Assembly: GCF_008629695.1 (NCBI RefSeq)
Contig: NZ_VWSH01000002.1
Span: 651,410-715,409, forward strand
Source of the DNA: Taibaiella lutea
GTDB lineage: Bacteria; Bacteroidota; Bacteroidia; Chitinophagales; Chitinophagaceae
Direction: 5' to 3'
Length of the DNA: 64,000 nt
In this document: piece after piece, positions 26,286 through 35,800 of the stretch
Numbering within the stretch: the stretch's first letter is position 1
Layout of the letters: every line of letters starts with the position of its first letter
Made by a program: the position numbers and the translations under genes
Notes under the pieces: model-generated
Told to the model about the DNA's origin: nothing
Database searches by the model: none
What the model saw: only the letters and a program-made list of their open reading frames with translations

Positions 26286-28351
26286 ATGCTTCAACTACAA
26301 GCCCTTCAACTTGAAATAAATACAACAAACGGACTTTACGGGTCACCATTCCTTTTGCTCCTGGTCTCAATATAATAAGAGCGAACAATACTTCTGGCAA
26401 AAGCACTTTGTTTCAATCCATATTATACGCCTTGGGATTTGAAGAGCTCATTGGGGGAAAGAATGAGAAGACAATGCAATCCGTTCTCAAGGATGCAGTT
26501 GTTGATGATGAGATCAACCATAGAGTTACCCAATCTGCTATTTTGCTCCAAATTTCGAACGGGCAATCTTCAATAACGATCAGACGAAGCGTTATCATGG
26601 AACATAGAAAATCGCAACTGGTTGATGTTTTCTATGGTCCACAGATCACAAGCTCGGAAGATTATGAGTTGCGGCAAATGTATCTTCATGACAAAGGAGC
26701 GGCATCTGATGAGCTTTATGGGTTTCATGTATTCCTAGAAGAGTTCTTGGGTTGGAAATTGCCAGATGTACTAGATACTATCGGTAATCGAACTAAACTT
26801 TATCTTCCGCTCATCGCCCCTGCATTTATCATCGAACAAAAATCAGGATGGTCATCCTTTTTTGCCACCATTCCTTATTATGGTGTCAAGAATTCAGAAG
26901 AAAGAGTCATTGAATTTCTTTTGAATCTAGATGTTTTCAAAAATGAGCAAGACAAAATTCTACTTAATATAGAAAAGCGCGTTTTACAGGAAAAGTGGAC
27001 AAACTTATATTCTGAATTTAAGCGTATGGGAGAGCGTTCAAGTGGTGAATTGCAAGGATTGGAAAGTGAACCCAAAATAATCAACAATCTATATGAAATA
27101 TATTTTCGATTTCACCGCAATAATAAATCTTACCTGATCTCTGAGTTAATCAACGAACTACAAAACGAATTTGAAGAATTGAGTACTTCGACGGAAACTA
27201 CTGTAGGAGCGAATTTGAATAAGAATCAAGATCGCCTCAACGAGCTTACCACTAGCTTAACTCGTGGCAACCACAGGTATGAGCAAATGGAAAATGAAAT
27301 TCTACTAGAAAAAGAGCGTTTAAAACAATACATTCAGCAAAAGAAAAACGTAGAAGAAGATTTAGCAAATAATAAATCGGCAGATAAAATGCTTAAATTG
27401 GGTGCTACTATTCAATCGCCTTTATCAAGTGAAACTTGTCCGACCTGTGGGCAAGACGTAGATGGAGCATTATTGCCAAGTAATATTCATCAATCACCCA
27501 TGAAAATTGATGAGAATATCAGTTTTTTGACTTCGCAACTCAAAATGCTGGAAGTATTCATTGCTGGTCAAAGAAAAAAGATACTTGAGAAAGAGACAAC
27601 AAATAGTGAGTATGGCACTTACCTTTCAAATCTAAGACAACAAATTCGTAGCATTAAAAGAGATTTGATTTCCGACGAAAGACTTCCATCTGAAGAGTTG
27701 ATCGAACGTAAGATTAATACTAGGCGCCTTCTAGCTCTTTACACAGATTTGAACAGCAATATAGAAGAATTGAAGAAACAATTGAAGCAACTTTCTAATG
27801 ATTGGGAAATTATAAAAAGGACAGAAGGTAATCTTGCGGGCGATTTCTTTAGTGCTCTTGATAGAGAAAAAATAGGATATTTGGAAACGACATTCTTATC
27901 GTTACTTTCAAAATTTAATTATAGGAGTAAGGCTAAGGAGGCAATTAAAATTTCTATGGAAAAATATGTTCCAGTTATTGAAGTACGTCTTCCGAATGAA
28001 AAACCTAAGTCCTACGATATACGATTTGATTCTTCAGGAAGCGACCATATACGTTGCATGTGGGCTTATTATATCGCCTTGCTTATTACATCTAATAGGA
28101 AGAAGGGTAATCATCCTATGCTTCTGCTATTTGATGAACCTCAACAACAATCCGCTTCGACTGGAGACTTCCATGAATTCTTAAAAGAGTTGTCACTCCA
28201 GCAGGACTCACAAAGTATTGTCTTCGCTTCGTTTCAGAATTCATTAACCGATTTCAATGCCGCAACAGCAGGGATAAATTTTCATCATATCGAGGGAGAT
28301 GGACGATTTATAAAAAAGCTGGCCGATCAAAATCAAATTGACCTAAAATAG
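26286..28351 (+). pseudogene. ABC-3C-type SMC/Rad50-like ATPase, frameshifted at codon 19
   Basis: The gene begins at the ATG at 26286 (MLQLQALQLEINTTNGLYG) but the frame runs into stops within 31 codons. The -1 frame entered at 26342 continues VTIPFAPGLNIIRANNTSGKST, a proper Walker A, and stays open to 28351. One extra G in the GGG at 26340-26342 would restore a protein of about 688 aa. It has coiled coils, a zinc-hook-like CPTCG (nt 27437), a signature DSSGSDHIRCMW and Walker B MLLLFDEP. The alternative start at 26408 (TTG) lacks Walker A and would be dead. Sequencing error, phase variation and real loss all fit. Confidence 0.8.
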
Positions 28352-28401
28352 CTTCTTTTTTTAGATACATCTCTTACTACTTTATTATAATCTGAATATT
28401 T

Positions 28402-29193
28402 ATGAAAGCTTCACTAAAGCCTGGCCAAGTTCTTTCATCAACTACTGTAAGAATTGAAGCAAACTCTAAAAGTATAACAAAGGCAGGAACAGGTTTTTTC
28501 TATTCCATTGGTGATAAGGATAAGTCTGAATATGTTTCTGTTATCATAACAAATTACCATGTATTGGAAGGCGCAGAAAATATTTATTTAGTTTTTACTC
28601 TATCTGATAAGTTGGGAAACAGCACAGGTAATTTCACCAAATATAAAGTCAATGATATTCAAACAGCGATTGTAAGGCATCCAGATCCCGCTGTCGATTT
28701 ATGCGCAATATCTTTATATCCAATTGTTGAAGATATGCGTACTAAATATTCGCAGGAAATTTACACCCATTACATTACCAAGTCGATAATTCCAAGTTCG
28801 CTTGTACTTCAACAAATGGATTCTATCGAGGAAATTATCATGATAGGCTATCCAAATGGATTGTGGGATGAACAAAATAATTTACCAATTTGCAGGAAGG
28901 GTATTACAGCTACTAGTCCTCAGATTGACTACAATGGTAAACAGGAATTCTTAATTGATGCAGCTTGTTTTCCTGGATCTTCAGGCTCTCCAGTGTTTTA
29001 TTCAATGAAGGCTGATGGAAATATGATAGGGGAAATCATATTACTTGGTATTCTTTCTAAAGGTCCCAAAATGACGTTCAAAAATTTATCAGTCCCCATT
29101 AACTTGGGACTTGTAATCAAAGCTTCGCGATTAATTGAATTAGAAGCCGAAATAATTAAAATGGTTGAATTTGATGCTCAGAAATTCACCTAA
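28402..29193 (+). CDS. Cytoplasmic trypsin-like serine protease
   Basis: A 263-aa protein with the chymotrypsin/trypsin-fold triad read as His53 (ITNYHVLEG), Asp99 (PAVDLCAI) and Ser194 (PGSSGSPV). There is no signal peptide, so it should act in the cytosol. It stands 50 nt after the ATPase frame and 78 nt before a second trypsin-fold gene. Trypsin-like proteases without export signals are recurrent effectors in bacterial conflict systems, where they may activate a partner by cleavage. Whether it belongs with the ABC-3C genes or with the following fusion is not decidable here. Confidence 0.82.
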   Translation: MKASLKPGQVLSSTTVRIEANSKSITKAGTGFFYSIGDKDKSEYVSVIITNYHVLEGAENIYLVFTLSDKLGNSTGNFTKYKVNDIQTAIVRHPDPAVDLCAISLYPIVEDMRTKYSQEIYTHYITKSIIPSSLVLQQMDSIEEIIMIGYPNGLWDEQNNLPICRKGITATSPQIDYNGKQEFLIDAACFPGSSGSPVFYSMKADGNMIGEIILLGILSKGPKMTFKNLSVPINLGLVIKASRLIELEAEIIKMVEFDAQKFT

Positions 29194-29271
29194 TAATCTC
29201 TTTCACATCTTAGCTAAGATTCATATTTTACCTAAACTTCCTCTCGTTCGTTTTTATTAATTTTATGTTCA

Positions 29272-31167
29272 ATGAAAAATCGGCTATTAGAATATATAGT
29301 AAGATCTACCCAACAAATTCTTAATTTATCAATTACAGACTGTGAACCTATTGGCTGCGGAAATGGATGTTTAATTGTCTATCAAGATCGACAGTTCCTG
29401 ATTTCCGTTCAACACGTTACAGAGTTAAAGAATAGTCAGTCAGCAATTAATTTGTATACAGAAATGGGGGGAGTATCGAAATTTTATTTCCCCGGAGCTT
29501 TCAACTATGTAGATATGTACTCATTGGAACTTGAAACAGAGAATCCTGAATTAAAGAAATTAGAATCTTTAGATATAGGATATTTAGAGTTAGGCGAGTA
29601 TCTAGACATTAATCAGCCCCAGGTAGTCTTTAAAGAATTGACGATCTCAGGAGGCAAAAAAACTCCTGTTCCTACCAATCTTAGTTATGATTTAAAGAAG
29701 TGCGAAAACTATTTTCTTTACGGAAGAGTGGTAAATATAGATAGGGATAGAGAAATTTTACATTATGAAGAAAGGCTTGAACAAAATATAAAATACGACG
29801 GAAAATTTGGCCCTTATGAGAGATTTGTAATAGATCGTCCTATTACACAAGATTCGGAATTTAAGGGTATGAGTGGTGCTCCTATCTTTTCAGAAACAGG
29901 GGAACCTGTTGCATTTCTTACCAATGGTTTTTTAGATGAGAACTACATTTACGCATTTTCAGCAAAGGAAATAAAAAGATATCTGGATATCCACATAGAT
30001 AAAATAGGTCGAACAGAACACTTAGATCTTGTTTTTGACGAACCAAATAAATTAAATGAAGATTGGGAAGATTTCAGTACTGAGTGGGATTTAAACGATC
30101 AAAATTTGGCCAATGAAAATGATTTTAGAAAAATTAATTTCAACAAGCATACTGGATTAGGCGATTCAACCCGAAAGAGATTTGTCGAATATGCGGTATA
30201 TTATTCTACAAATCGTCGTCTCAAGTCTGAATCACCTGTCTTATTCGACAACAAAAGAGGTGAAAGATTGCATTTGGGCCATTGCGCTGTAAGTATTCCA
30301 TATAATCATAAGGTTGGTACAATTGACGGCCTTGCACCATTAATAAAGAATTTTTTTATTGCAGATCCAAATAAGGATATGATTATTTTATCAAATGATC
30401 TATTCGATAGTAATGTGTTTATTCAAAAGATTTCAGAAAAAATTAGAGTAAATAATGATAAAGATATCTTGCTTTTTGTTCATGGATTTAAAGATTCTTT
30501 TGAAGATGGCATTCTTAGAGCGGCTCAACTTGGTTACGATTTAAACTACAAGGGCCCAGTTATAAGCTACTCCTGGCCTACAATGGGGTCCTTCTTTGGC
30601 TATGTTGCTGATAGTGATTCTGCTGAAATTTCTTCGAATTATTTAAATGAGTTTCTTACTTACTTAATTGATAATATTGGAGAAAATAGGATTAATATTA
30701 TAGCCCATAGCATGGGTAGTGTTGTTTTGTCAAAAGCTCTCTTGAAATTAAAAAAACAAAACCTCTTCCCAAGTGCAATTAATCAAATTATCCTTGCTGC
30801 ACCCGATATTGATCGGGACCTCTTTATCAACCATATAATGCCAGAAATACAAAGCCCACAGCACTTGACTTTATATGTATCTAAAAATGATTGGGCAATG
30901 AAACTATCTAGGTTTATTAGACATAGTTACAATAGATTAGGAGAAGCTGGGGAAGAAATGGCAATAATTGAAGGAGTAGATACTATTGATGCCTCAGGAG
31001 TTGAAACGGATTTAATTGGGCATAGCTATTTTTCTCAAAAAGAATCATTGATAAATGATATCCATATGACATTCCTAGGACACAAGCCGCCACAACGCAG
31101 GCTGGATCAGAAACAACTAGTAATTAGAAATGAACATAAAATTTACTGGACATTCAAAAAGATCTAA
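29272..31167 (+). CDS. Trypsin-like protease fused to an alpha/beta hydrolase (DUF900-like)
   Basis: A 631-aa two-domain protein. The N-terminal trypsin fold (about 1-245) has His48 (SVQHVTEL), Asp101 (LDIGYLEL) and Ser201 (KGMSGAPIF). The C-terminal alpha/beta hydrolase (about 315-631) shows LLFVHGFKDSF (oxyanion loop), the nucleophile elbow AHSMGS with Ser480, and candidate Asp540 (KNDWAM) and His584 (GHSYF). It resembles DUF900 hydrolases. No signal peptide. Such a hydrolase could attack lipid or another ester, with the protease domain as sensor or trigger; that is inference. It is the last gene of the island. Confidence 0.82.
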   Translation: MKNRLLEYIVRSTQQILNLSITDCEPIGCGNGCLIVYQDRQFLISVQHVTELKNSQSAINLYTEMGGVSKFYFPGAFNYVDMYSLELETENPELKKLESLDIGYLELGEYLDINQPQVVFKELTISGGKKTPVPTNLSYDLKKCENYFLYGRVVNIDRDREILHYEERLEQNIKYDGKFGPYERFVIDRPITQDSEFKGMSGAPIFSETGEPVAFLTNGFLDENYIYAFSAKEIKRYLDIHIDKIGRTEHLDLVFDEPNKLNEDWEDFSTEWDLNDQNLANENDFRKINFNKHTGLGDSTRKRFVEYAVYYSTNRRLKSESPVLFDNKRGERLHLGHCAVSIPYNHKVGTIDGLAPLIKNFFIADPNKDMIILSNDLFDSNVFIQKISEKIRVNNDKDILLFVHGFKDSFEDGILRAAQLGYDLNYKGPVISYSWPTMGSFFGYVADSDSAEISSNYLNEFLTYLIDNIGENRINIIAHSMGSVVLSKALLKLKKQNLFPSAINQIILAAPDIDRDLFINHIMPEIQSPQHLTLYVSKNDWAMKLSRFIRHSYNRLGEAGEEMAIIEGVDTIDASGVETDLIGHSYFSQKESLINDIHMTFLGHKPPQRRLDQKQLVIRNEHKIYWTFKKI

Positions 31168-31244
31168 TCATTCAATAATAGACTACTATCTTGTAATATC
31201 ATTAGAGTGCAAAGAACTCGATGTCACTCAAATCATTCATCAAA

Positions 31245-31320
31245 AAGTTCGAAATTTGACACATCCCTCCCGCTGAAACAATACAACATATGTCCAGTCT
31301 TTATAAGGCTGGCATTTTTG
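31245..31320. repeat. Degenerate copy C of the tRNA-Ser end with hairpin
   Basis: AGTTCGAA and then CATCCCTCCCGCTGAAACAA resemble the tRNA-Ser 3' end (TTCGAATCCCTCTCTCTCCGCTGAAATGA). A hairpin CCAGTC/GGCTGG with a T-rich tail follows at 31292-31320, in the position that the terminator takes in copies A and B. It marks the right edge of the island. Confidence 0.55.
31292..31320 (+). terminator. Terminator at the right end of the island
   Basis: The CCAGTC and GGCTGG arms around a 7-base AT loop are followed by CATTTTTG. Confidence 0.6.
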
Positions 31321-31441
31321 TTTTCTGAATCAGGCAAACCTGATTTGAAACTGATCGGACCCAAAAGTGACAATTGGATCCGGTTGTTTCTTTCTTGAAG
31401 AGCTGTATAATTCGATTATTTTAATTCGGGAAGTAATGAAA

Positions 31442-31750
31442 CTATTTGACCTGAAAAGACTGTATAGCAAGGCTTCCAATATAAAAACAGAACTTGCCTG
31501 TACCTAACTTTTTGGTAGGAATATAAAATGTTTTGTCGCTTTTTACTTGTCCTTTATAAACAATAGCTCCGTTTTGATTTTTAATTAGATAGCTGGCGCC
31601 AACTGCATTTGGAATAGTAATGCCAATTGATGGATTTGAATTTATTTCATAAACAAGATTGTCTTCCTGCGCATTTGCATTGAATGAAGATGTTACAACG
31701 GCAAAGATGAAAGCGGCTGCGATGGCGGTTTTGCGAATGATAGTTTTCAT
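31442..31750 (-). CDS. Small secreted beta-rich protein
   Basis: A 102-aa protein read from the ATG at 31750; the open frame to 31807 is longer but the ATG gives a clean signal peptide ending in NANAQ. The mature part (SIGITIPNAVGASYLIKN, then GAIVYKGQVKSDKTFYIP) looks like one immunoglobulin-like or T9SS-sorting-like beta domain without the usual YPNP start. DUF3244-like small proteins are a possible relation. Function unknown. A pair of direct repeats lies upstream at 31880-31911. Confidence 0.7.
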   Translation of the reverse strand: MKTIIRKTAIAAAFIFAVVTSSFNANAQEDNLVYEINSNPSIGITIPNAVGASYLIKNQNGAIVYKGQVKSDKTFYIPTKKLGTGKFCFYIGSLAIQSFQVK

Positions 31751-31879
31751 AAAATTTGTTTTGTTTGATGTTAAAAATGTTTTTGTTTCGATTTCTAATG
31801 CAAACATACTATCGTGCCGGAGCCTGTTTCTTGAGCATTAGACCTATGTGTTAAACTATTCGACATTCGGGCAGTCGTC

Positions 31880-31911
31880 ATTGGTCGAAGAAAATATTGT
31901 ATTGGTCGAAG
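31880..31911. promoter_or_regulatory. Direct repeat ATTGGTCGAAG, 21 bp apart
   Basis: The 11-mer ATTGGTCGAAG occurs at 31880-31890 and again at 31901-31911, a 21-bp (two-helical-turn) offset. It is upstream of the minus-strand gene at 31442-31750, about 130-160 nt before its start. This layout fits a dimeric regulator binding one DNA face. The regulator is unknown. Confidence 0.4.
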
Positions 31912-32057
31912 GCTGTTGTTTAAAAGCCTTTGTGGATAATAAAAAAAGATATGCCATATTATTAGGGATATACCTTTTACTATAAAATTTTATGGAAACT
32001 ACTCAGCTTAAAATCTCCGTAATAAACCTGAAAGCAAAGTAACTTCAAATCATCCCG

Positions 32058-32252
32058 TCACATATTCACCACCTGATTCCTGTCGTCCAGGATAAACTCA
32101 ACAAAGTATTGCTCTTTTATTTCAGCATCGAATATCTCACGTTTGATGATGACATCTTTCCTGCTGTAGCCTGCTTCGTGCATCAATAGTTTATCATAAG
32201 CAATAGCATGTTGTTCCGGAAATTTCAGCGTTGGTTTTTTGTGCCGCCAAAA
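32058..32252 (-). pseudogene. C-terminal remnant of an unidentified gene
   Basis: The minus-strand frame reads about 63 residues of normal-looking protein (KPTLKFPEQHAIAYDKLLM, EAGYSRKDVIIKREIF, ending DDRNQVVNM stop) and then meets a stop upstream. There is no start region and no partner domain, so it is a 3' fragment. I do not recognise the family. Confidence 0.4.
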
Positions 32253-32412
32253 TCACAAAGGGTTGCTTTGGATATTGATGTATTCTGCTATAGAAATGTA
32301 TGAAGGTGTTGGGGCCAAAATTTCTGGCATCGCGAATTAAGAAACGTTTGGAGAAGAGCGTAGAAAAATACAGGCAAAAGGAAGAATGATTTTAGATACA
32401 ATTCAATAAACC

Positions 32413-32449
32413 AAAAGGAGCAAACAAATCAAATGTTTGCTCCTTTTTT
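32413..32449 (+). terminator. Orphan terminator hairpin
   Basis: AAAAGGAGCAAACA and TGTTTGCTCCTTTT pair around a 7-base loop and are followed by T residues. It stands after decayed plus-strand coding scraps. Confidence 0.7.
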
Positions 32450-32895
32450 GTTGCAGGATATTTATGTTCTGTTTTGATATACCCACATATTTTTTAATGT
32501 AAAAATTCTAACTGCTAAATAGCATTTTAACTATCTTTTTATGAAATAATTGGCCTTAAGTAATGTTAATTTTTATTTTTTAGCTACTATATTTCGCGTT
32601 TAATTCTTTCTAAATACTTTGAATTTAACCGCTAAAATGACGATTGCCATTCAGAAATTCAAATCATAATTAAGTGTTTAATTAATTGTAAATGTTTGTT
32701 TTGTGAATTTTTATTTTTTATAACGTTATTTGAGATTTTTAAATTTTCCTTTCTTCTTAAAATTTTATTACGTAAATTATTTTTTAATAATATTAATTTT
32801 TGTCAATAAATGATAGATATACACTAAGTGTAGTGTGAATGATTTAATATTGCAAATCTTGTTTTTATGTAAACCAAATAGAAACCTACTACAAT

Positions 32896-35800
32896 ATGTT
32901 TAATTTCTCCAAACCCATTGTGCTCTTTTTTTTATTGAATTTTTTGCTCGCCGGCAGGAATCTTTCTGCACAAACCTGGACTGTTGATATGTGTTCGGGC
33001 GGGCCGCCGTCCTTGACCACATCGAACACATACGGGCCCATGTATTCGACCAGCACTGCGAATGCCACGAGCAGGATTGCGGTAATCTATCCGGCAAGTC
33101 AGCTCAGTACAATAGCCGGGTCCGCTATTTCCAATATTTACTTTAATAAGACTACTGCGTCTGCCATGTCCGGCACGCCAAGCTTTAAAATATACCTGAA
33201 AGAAGTTAGTGCAACAGATTGGGGCAGCAGTGCCATAACCTGGGCTACTGAGATTGCAGGTGCAACATTAGTGTTCGACGGCAACCCTGCTTCAATAGTA
33301 GGTTCCACAACAGGTTGGAAGAACTTTCCATTGACTGCTAATTTCCCTTATTCCGGCTCGCAGAATCTTGCCGTTTTTATGGAATATCAGAATACGACGG
33401 CAAGTAGCAGCATTTCATGGTCTTACGATTATACAGGACCATGTGTAAACACTTCGAATAATAATACAACTAAGTATATAAATAATACTTCAGGAACGTT
33501 GGGTGCTTCATTGAGCTCTACCAACTACCGAAGGCCTTATATAGGCTTCGATTATGCCTTTGCAAATTGTGCAGGTATTCCGGCAACTCCTGTAATTGCA
33601 GGTCCTGTATCCAGCCCTTGTCCTGCTACGGCCTTTACGCTTACTTCTACCGGAAGCAGTATAGGAACAGGTATTACGTACGATTGGCAATATTACAATA
33701 CGGTAACCAGTACCTGGACGTCAACCGGTGGTACTGCCGCTTCTTATATTGTTGCTTCGGGCATAACAGCGCCTACGCAGTACCGATTGGTAAGCAATTG
33801 CAGCTTCTCCGGTCAGCAAAGCATTTCGAACACTGTTTCAATAGGCGTTTCATCGGGCCTTGCAGGCGGCACTTATACCATTAATAACACTGCGCCTACT
33901 GCCGGGACAAATTATCACTCCTTTACGGAGGCCATTGCTGCAATGCATTGCGGTATTTTGGGTTCTGTGGTTTTCAATGTTACTCCGGGAACTCCTTACA
34001 ATGAAATCGTGTCTGTTGATAATATACCGGGAACGAGTCCTGCCAATACCATACGCATCAACGGTAACGGGGCTTTGGTACAATATGCCAACACGGCTAA
34101 TGATCGTCAGTTATTGACTATATCGGGTACTAAGTATTTAAAGATTGACAGTCTTAATTTCAAAGCATTGGCTACGGATTACGGCTGGGCTGCGCTTATT
34201 ACCAATGGTGCATCTTATGACAGCATTACGCGTTGTAAATTCGATTTATCAGCGGTGACAAGCATTTCTTCCGGAAATACAAATGGTATTACTTTTTCGG
34301 GTTCAAATACTGCCGCAACAACAGCGGGTGTAAATGGTACACATTGTTTCATTGATCGTAATTACCTGTTAAGTGCAACGGGTACAGGGGGTATGTATTA
34401 TGCTATCTCTGTTGCCTCGGGCGGCAATGACAGCAACACGATAAGTAATAACATCTTTGAGAACTTTTACTACTACGGTATTTATATAAGTACTGCTACC
34501 GGAACAAAAGTGCTGGGTAATGATTTGCATAAAACGAATAAAACCGGCTCCCTTACTACTTTTTACGGTATTTACCTCACAGGGTCAATGCCGGGAACGA
34601 TAGTTAACGGTAACAGGCTGCACAATCCGATTGCGGCATCTGCAAGTTCGACTTCATCTTTTTACGGCATTTATAATCTGGGAGATGCCACTGCTGCCAA
34701 TCCTATGCTTATTGCCAACAATGCACTGTACAATATTAATCAGGGTGGTATCATCTATGGTATCTATAACAGCTCGTCTCCTTATACCGGGGTTTTCCAC
34801 AACACCATCAGCATAGACAAGGTACTTACCGGTACGTCAAGCAACTATGGTATTTATGCAACGGGAACCAATCCGGGAACAACCATCAAGAATAACATCG
34901 TAAGCATTACAGCAGGAACTTCAGGCGCCAAATATGGTTTCTATTACTCCACTGCGGCGAGTATTGACGATGCCCAGAAGAATAATATTTACGTAAGCTC
35001 TTCCCAGTCGGGAACGCAGTATTATGGTTATTATACGACTGCTTATGCTACACAGGCTGCATTCCAGACTGCTTATCCTGCGTTGGAGGTAAACTCTCCG
35101 TTGGAAAATCCGCAATTTGCTTCACCTGCAACGGGCGACCTTACACCTAATAACGTTGCCTTATTCGGAACAGGCACCAATCTGCTGTCGGTAGTGCCGA
35201 GGGATATTATAAATGTGCCGAGAAGCCTTACGCCGACACCGGGTGCGTTTGAACTGACAAGCACGGCAACAAATGATGCCGGTACATTGTCGCTTGCAAA
35301 TCCTTCGGGAAATGTGTGCGCAGGCATCCAGCAGGTATCTGTAAAAATAATGAATGGTGGTATTAATGTCATCAATAACGTACAGGTGCACTGGTCTGTT
35401 AACGGTACTGCGCAAACTCCTGTTACTTATACCAATCCCATCAATACGCTGACGAGCCCTGCGGGTAATATAGCGACAGTAGTGCTTGGCAATGTAAACT
35501 TTACCACCACTCCTACAAATTTAAAGGTATGGACTTATCTGCCCAATGGTGTTGCAGATACGGTAACCATAAACGATACGCTCAGCGTAACGGTCGCAGC
35601 TTCGCTTTCGGGTACATTTACGGTCAATTCAGCCGTGCCGACGGGTGGTACTAATTATCAGACTTTTACGGCACTTGCAAATGATTTGAATACTTACGGT
35701 GTTTGCGGTCCGTTGACGGTCAATGTAGTAGCAGGTTCCGGCCCATATAACGAAGTGGTTAAGTTCAATGATATTTCGGGCACAAGTGCAACGAATAAAA

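Larger units (their letters stand above)
31751..32895. other. Non-coding and decayed region before the T9SS adhesin
   Basis: About 1.1 kb without an intact gene. It holds a direct-repeat pair (31880-31911), a gene remnant on the minus strand (32058-32252), scraps of plus-strand coding sequence around 32300-32390, a terminator (32413-32449) and a very AT-rich 400-bp stretch that probably carries the promoter of the giant gene at 32896. It borders the tRNA island, so it may be old insertion debris. Confidence 0.6.

Noticed and set aside
26286-26408. Programmed -1 frameshift in the ATPase gene
   Set aside because: No X-XXY-YYZ slippery heptamer is present at the GGG and no clear downstream structure was seen; mutation or base-call error is simpler, though not excluded.
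20656-31442. Integrase or transposase in the island
   Set aside because: Read all genes in the island on both strands; no tyrosine or serine recombinase or transposase motif was found.
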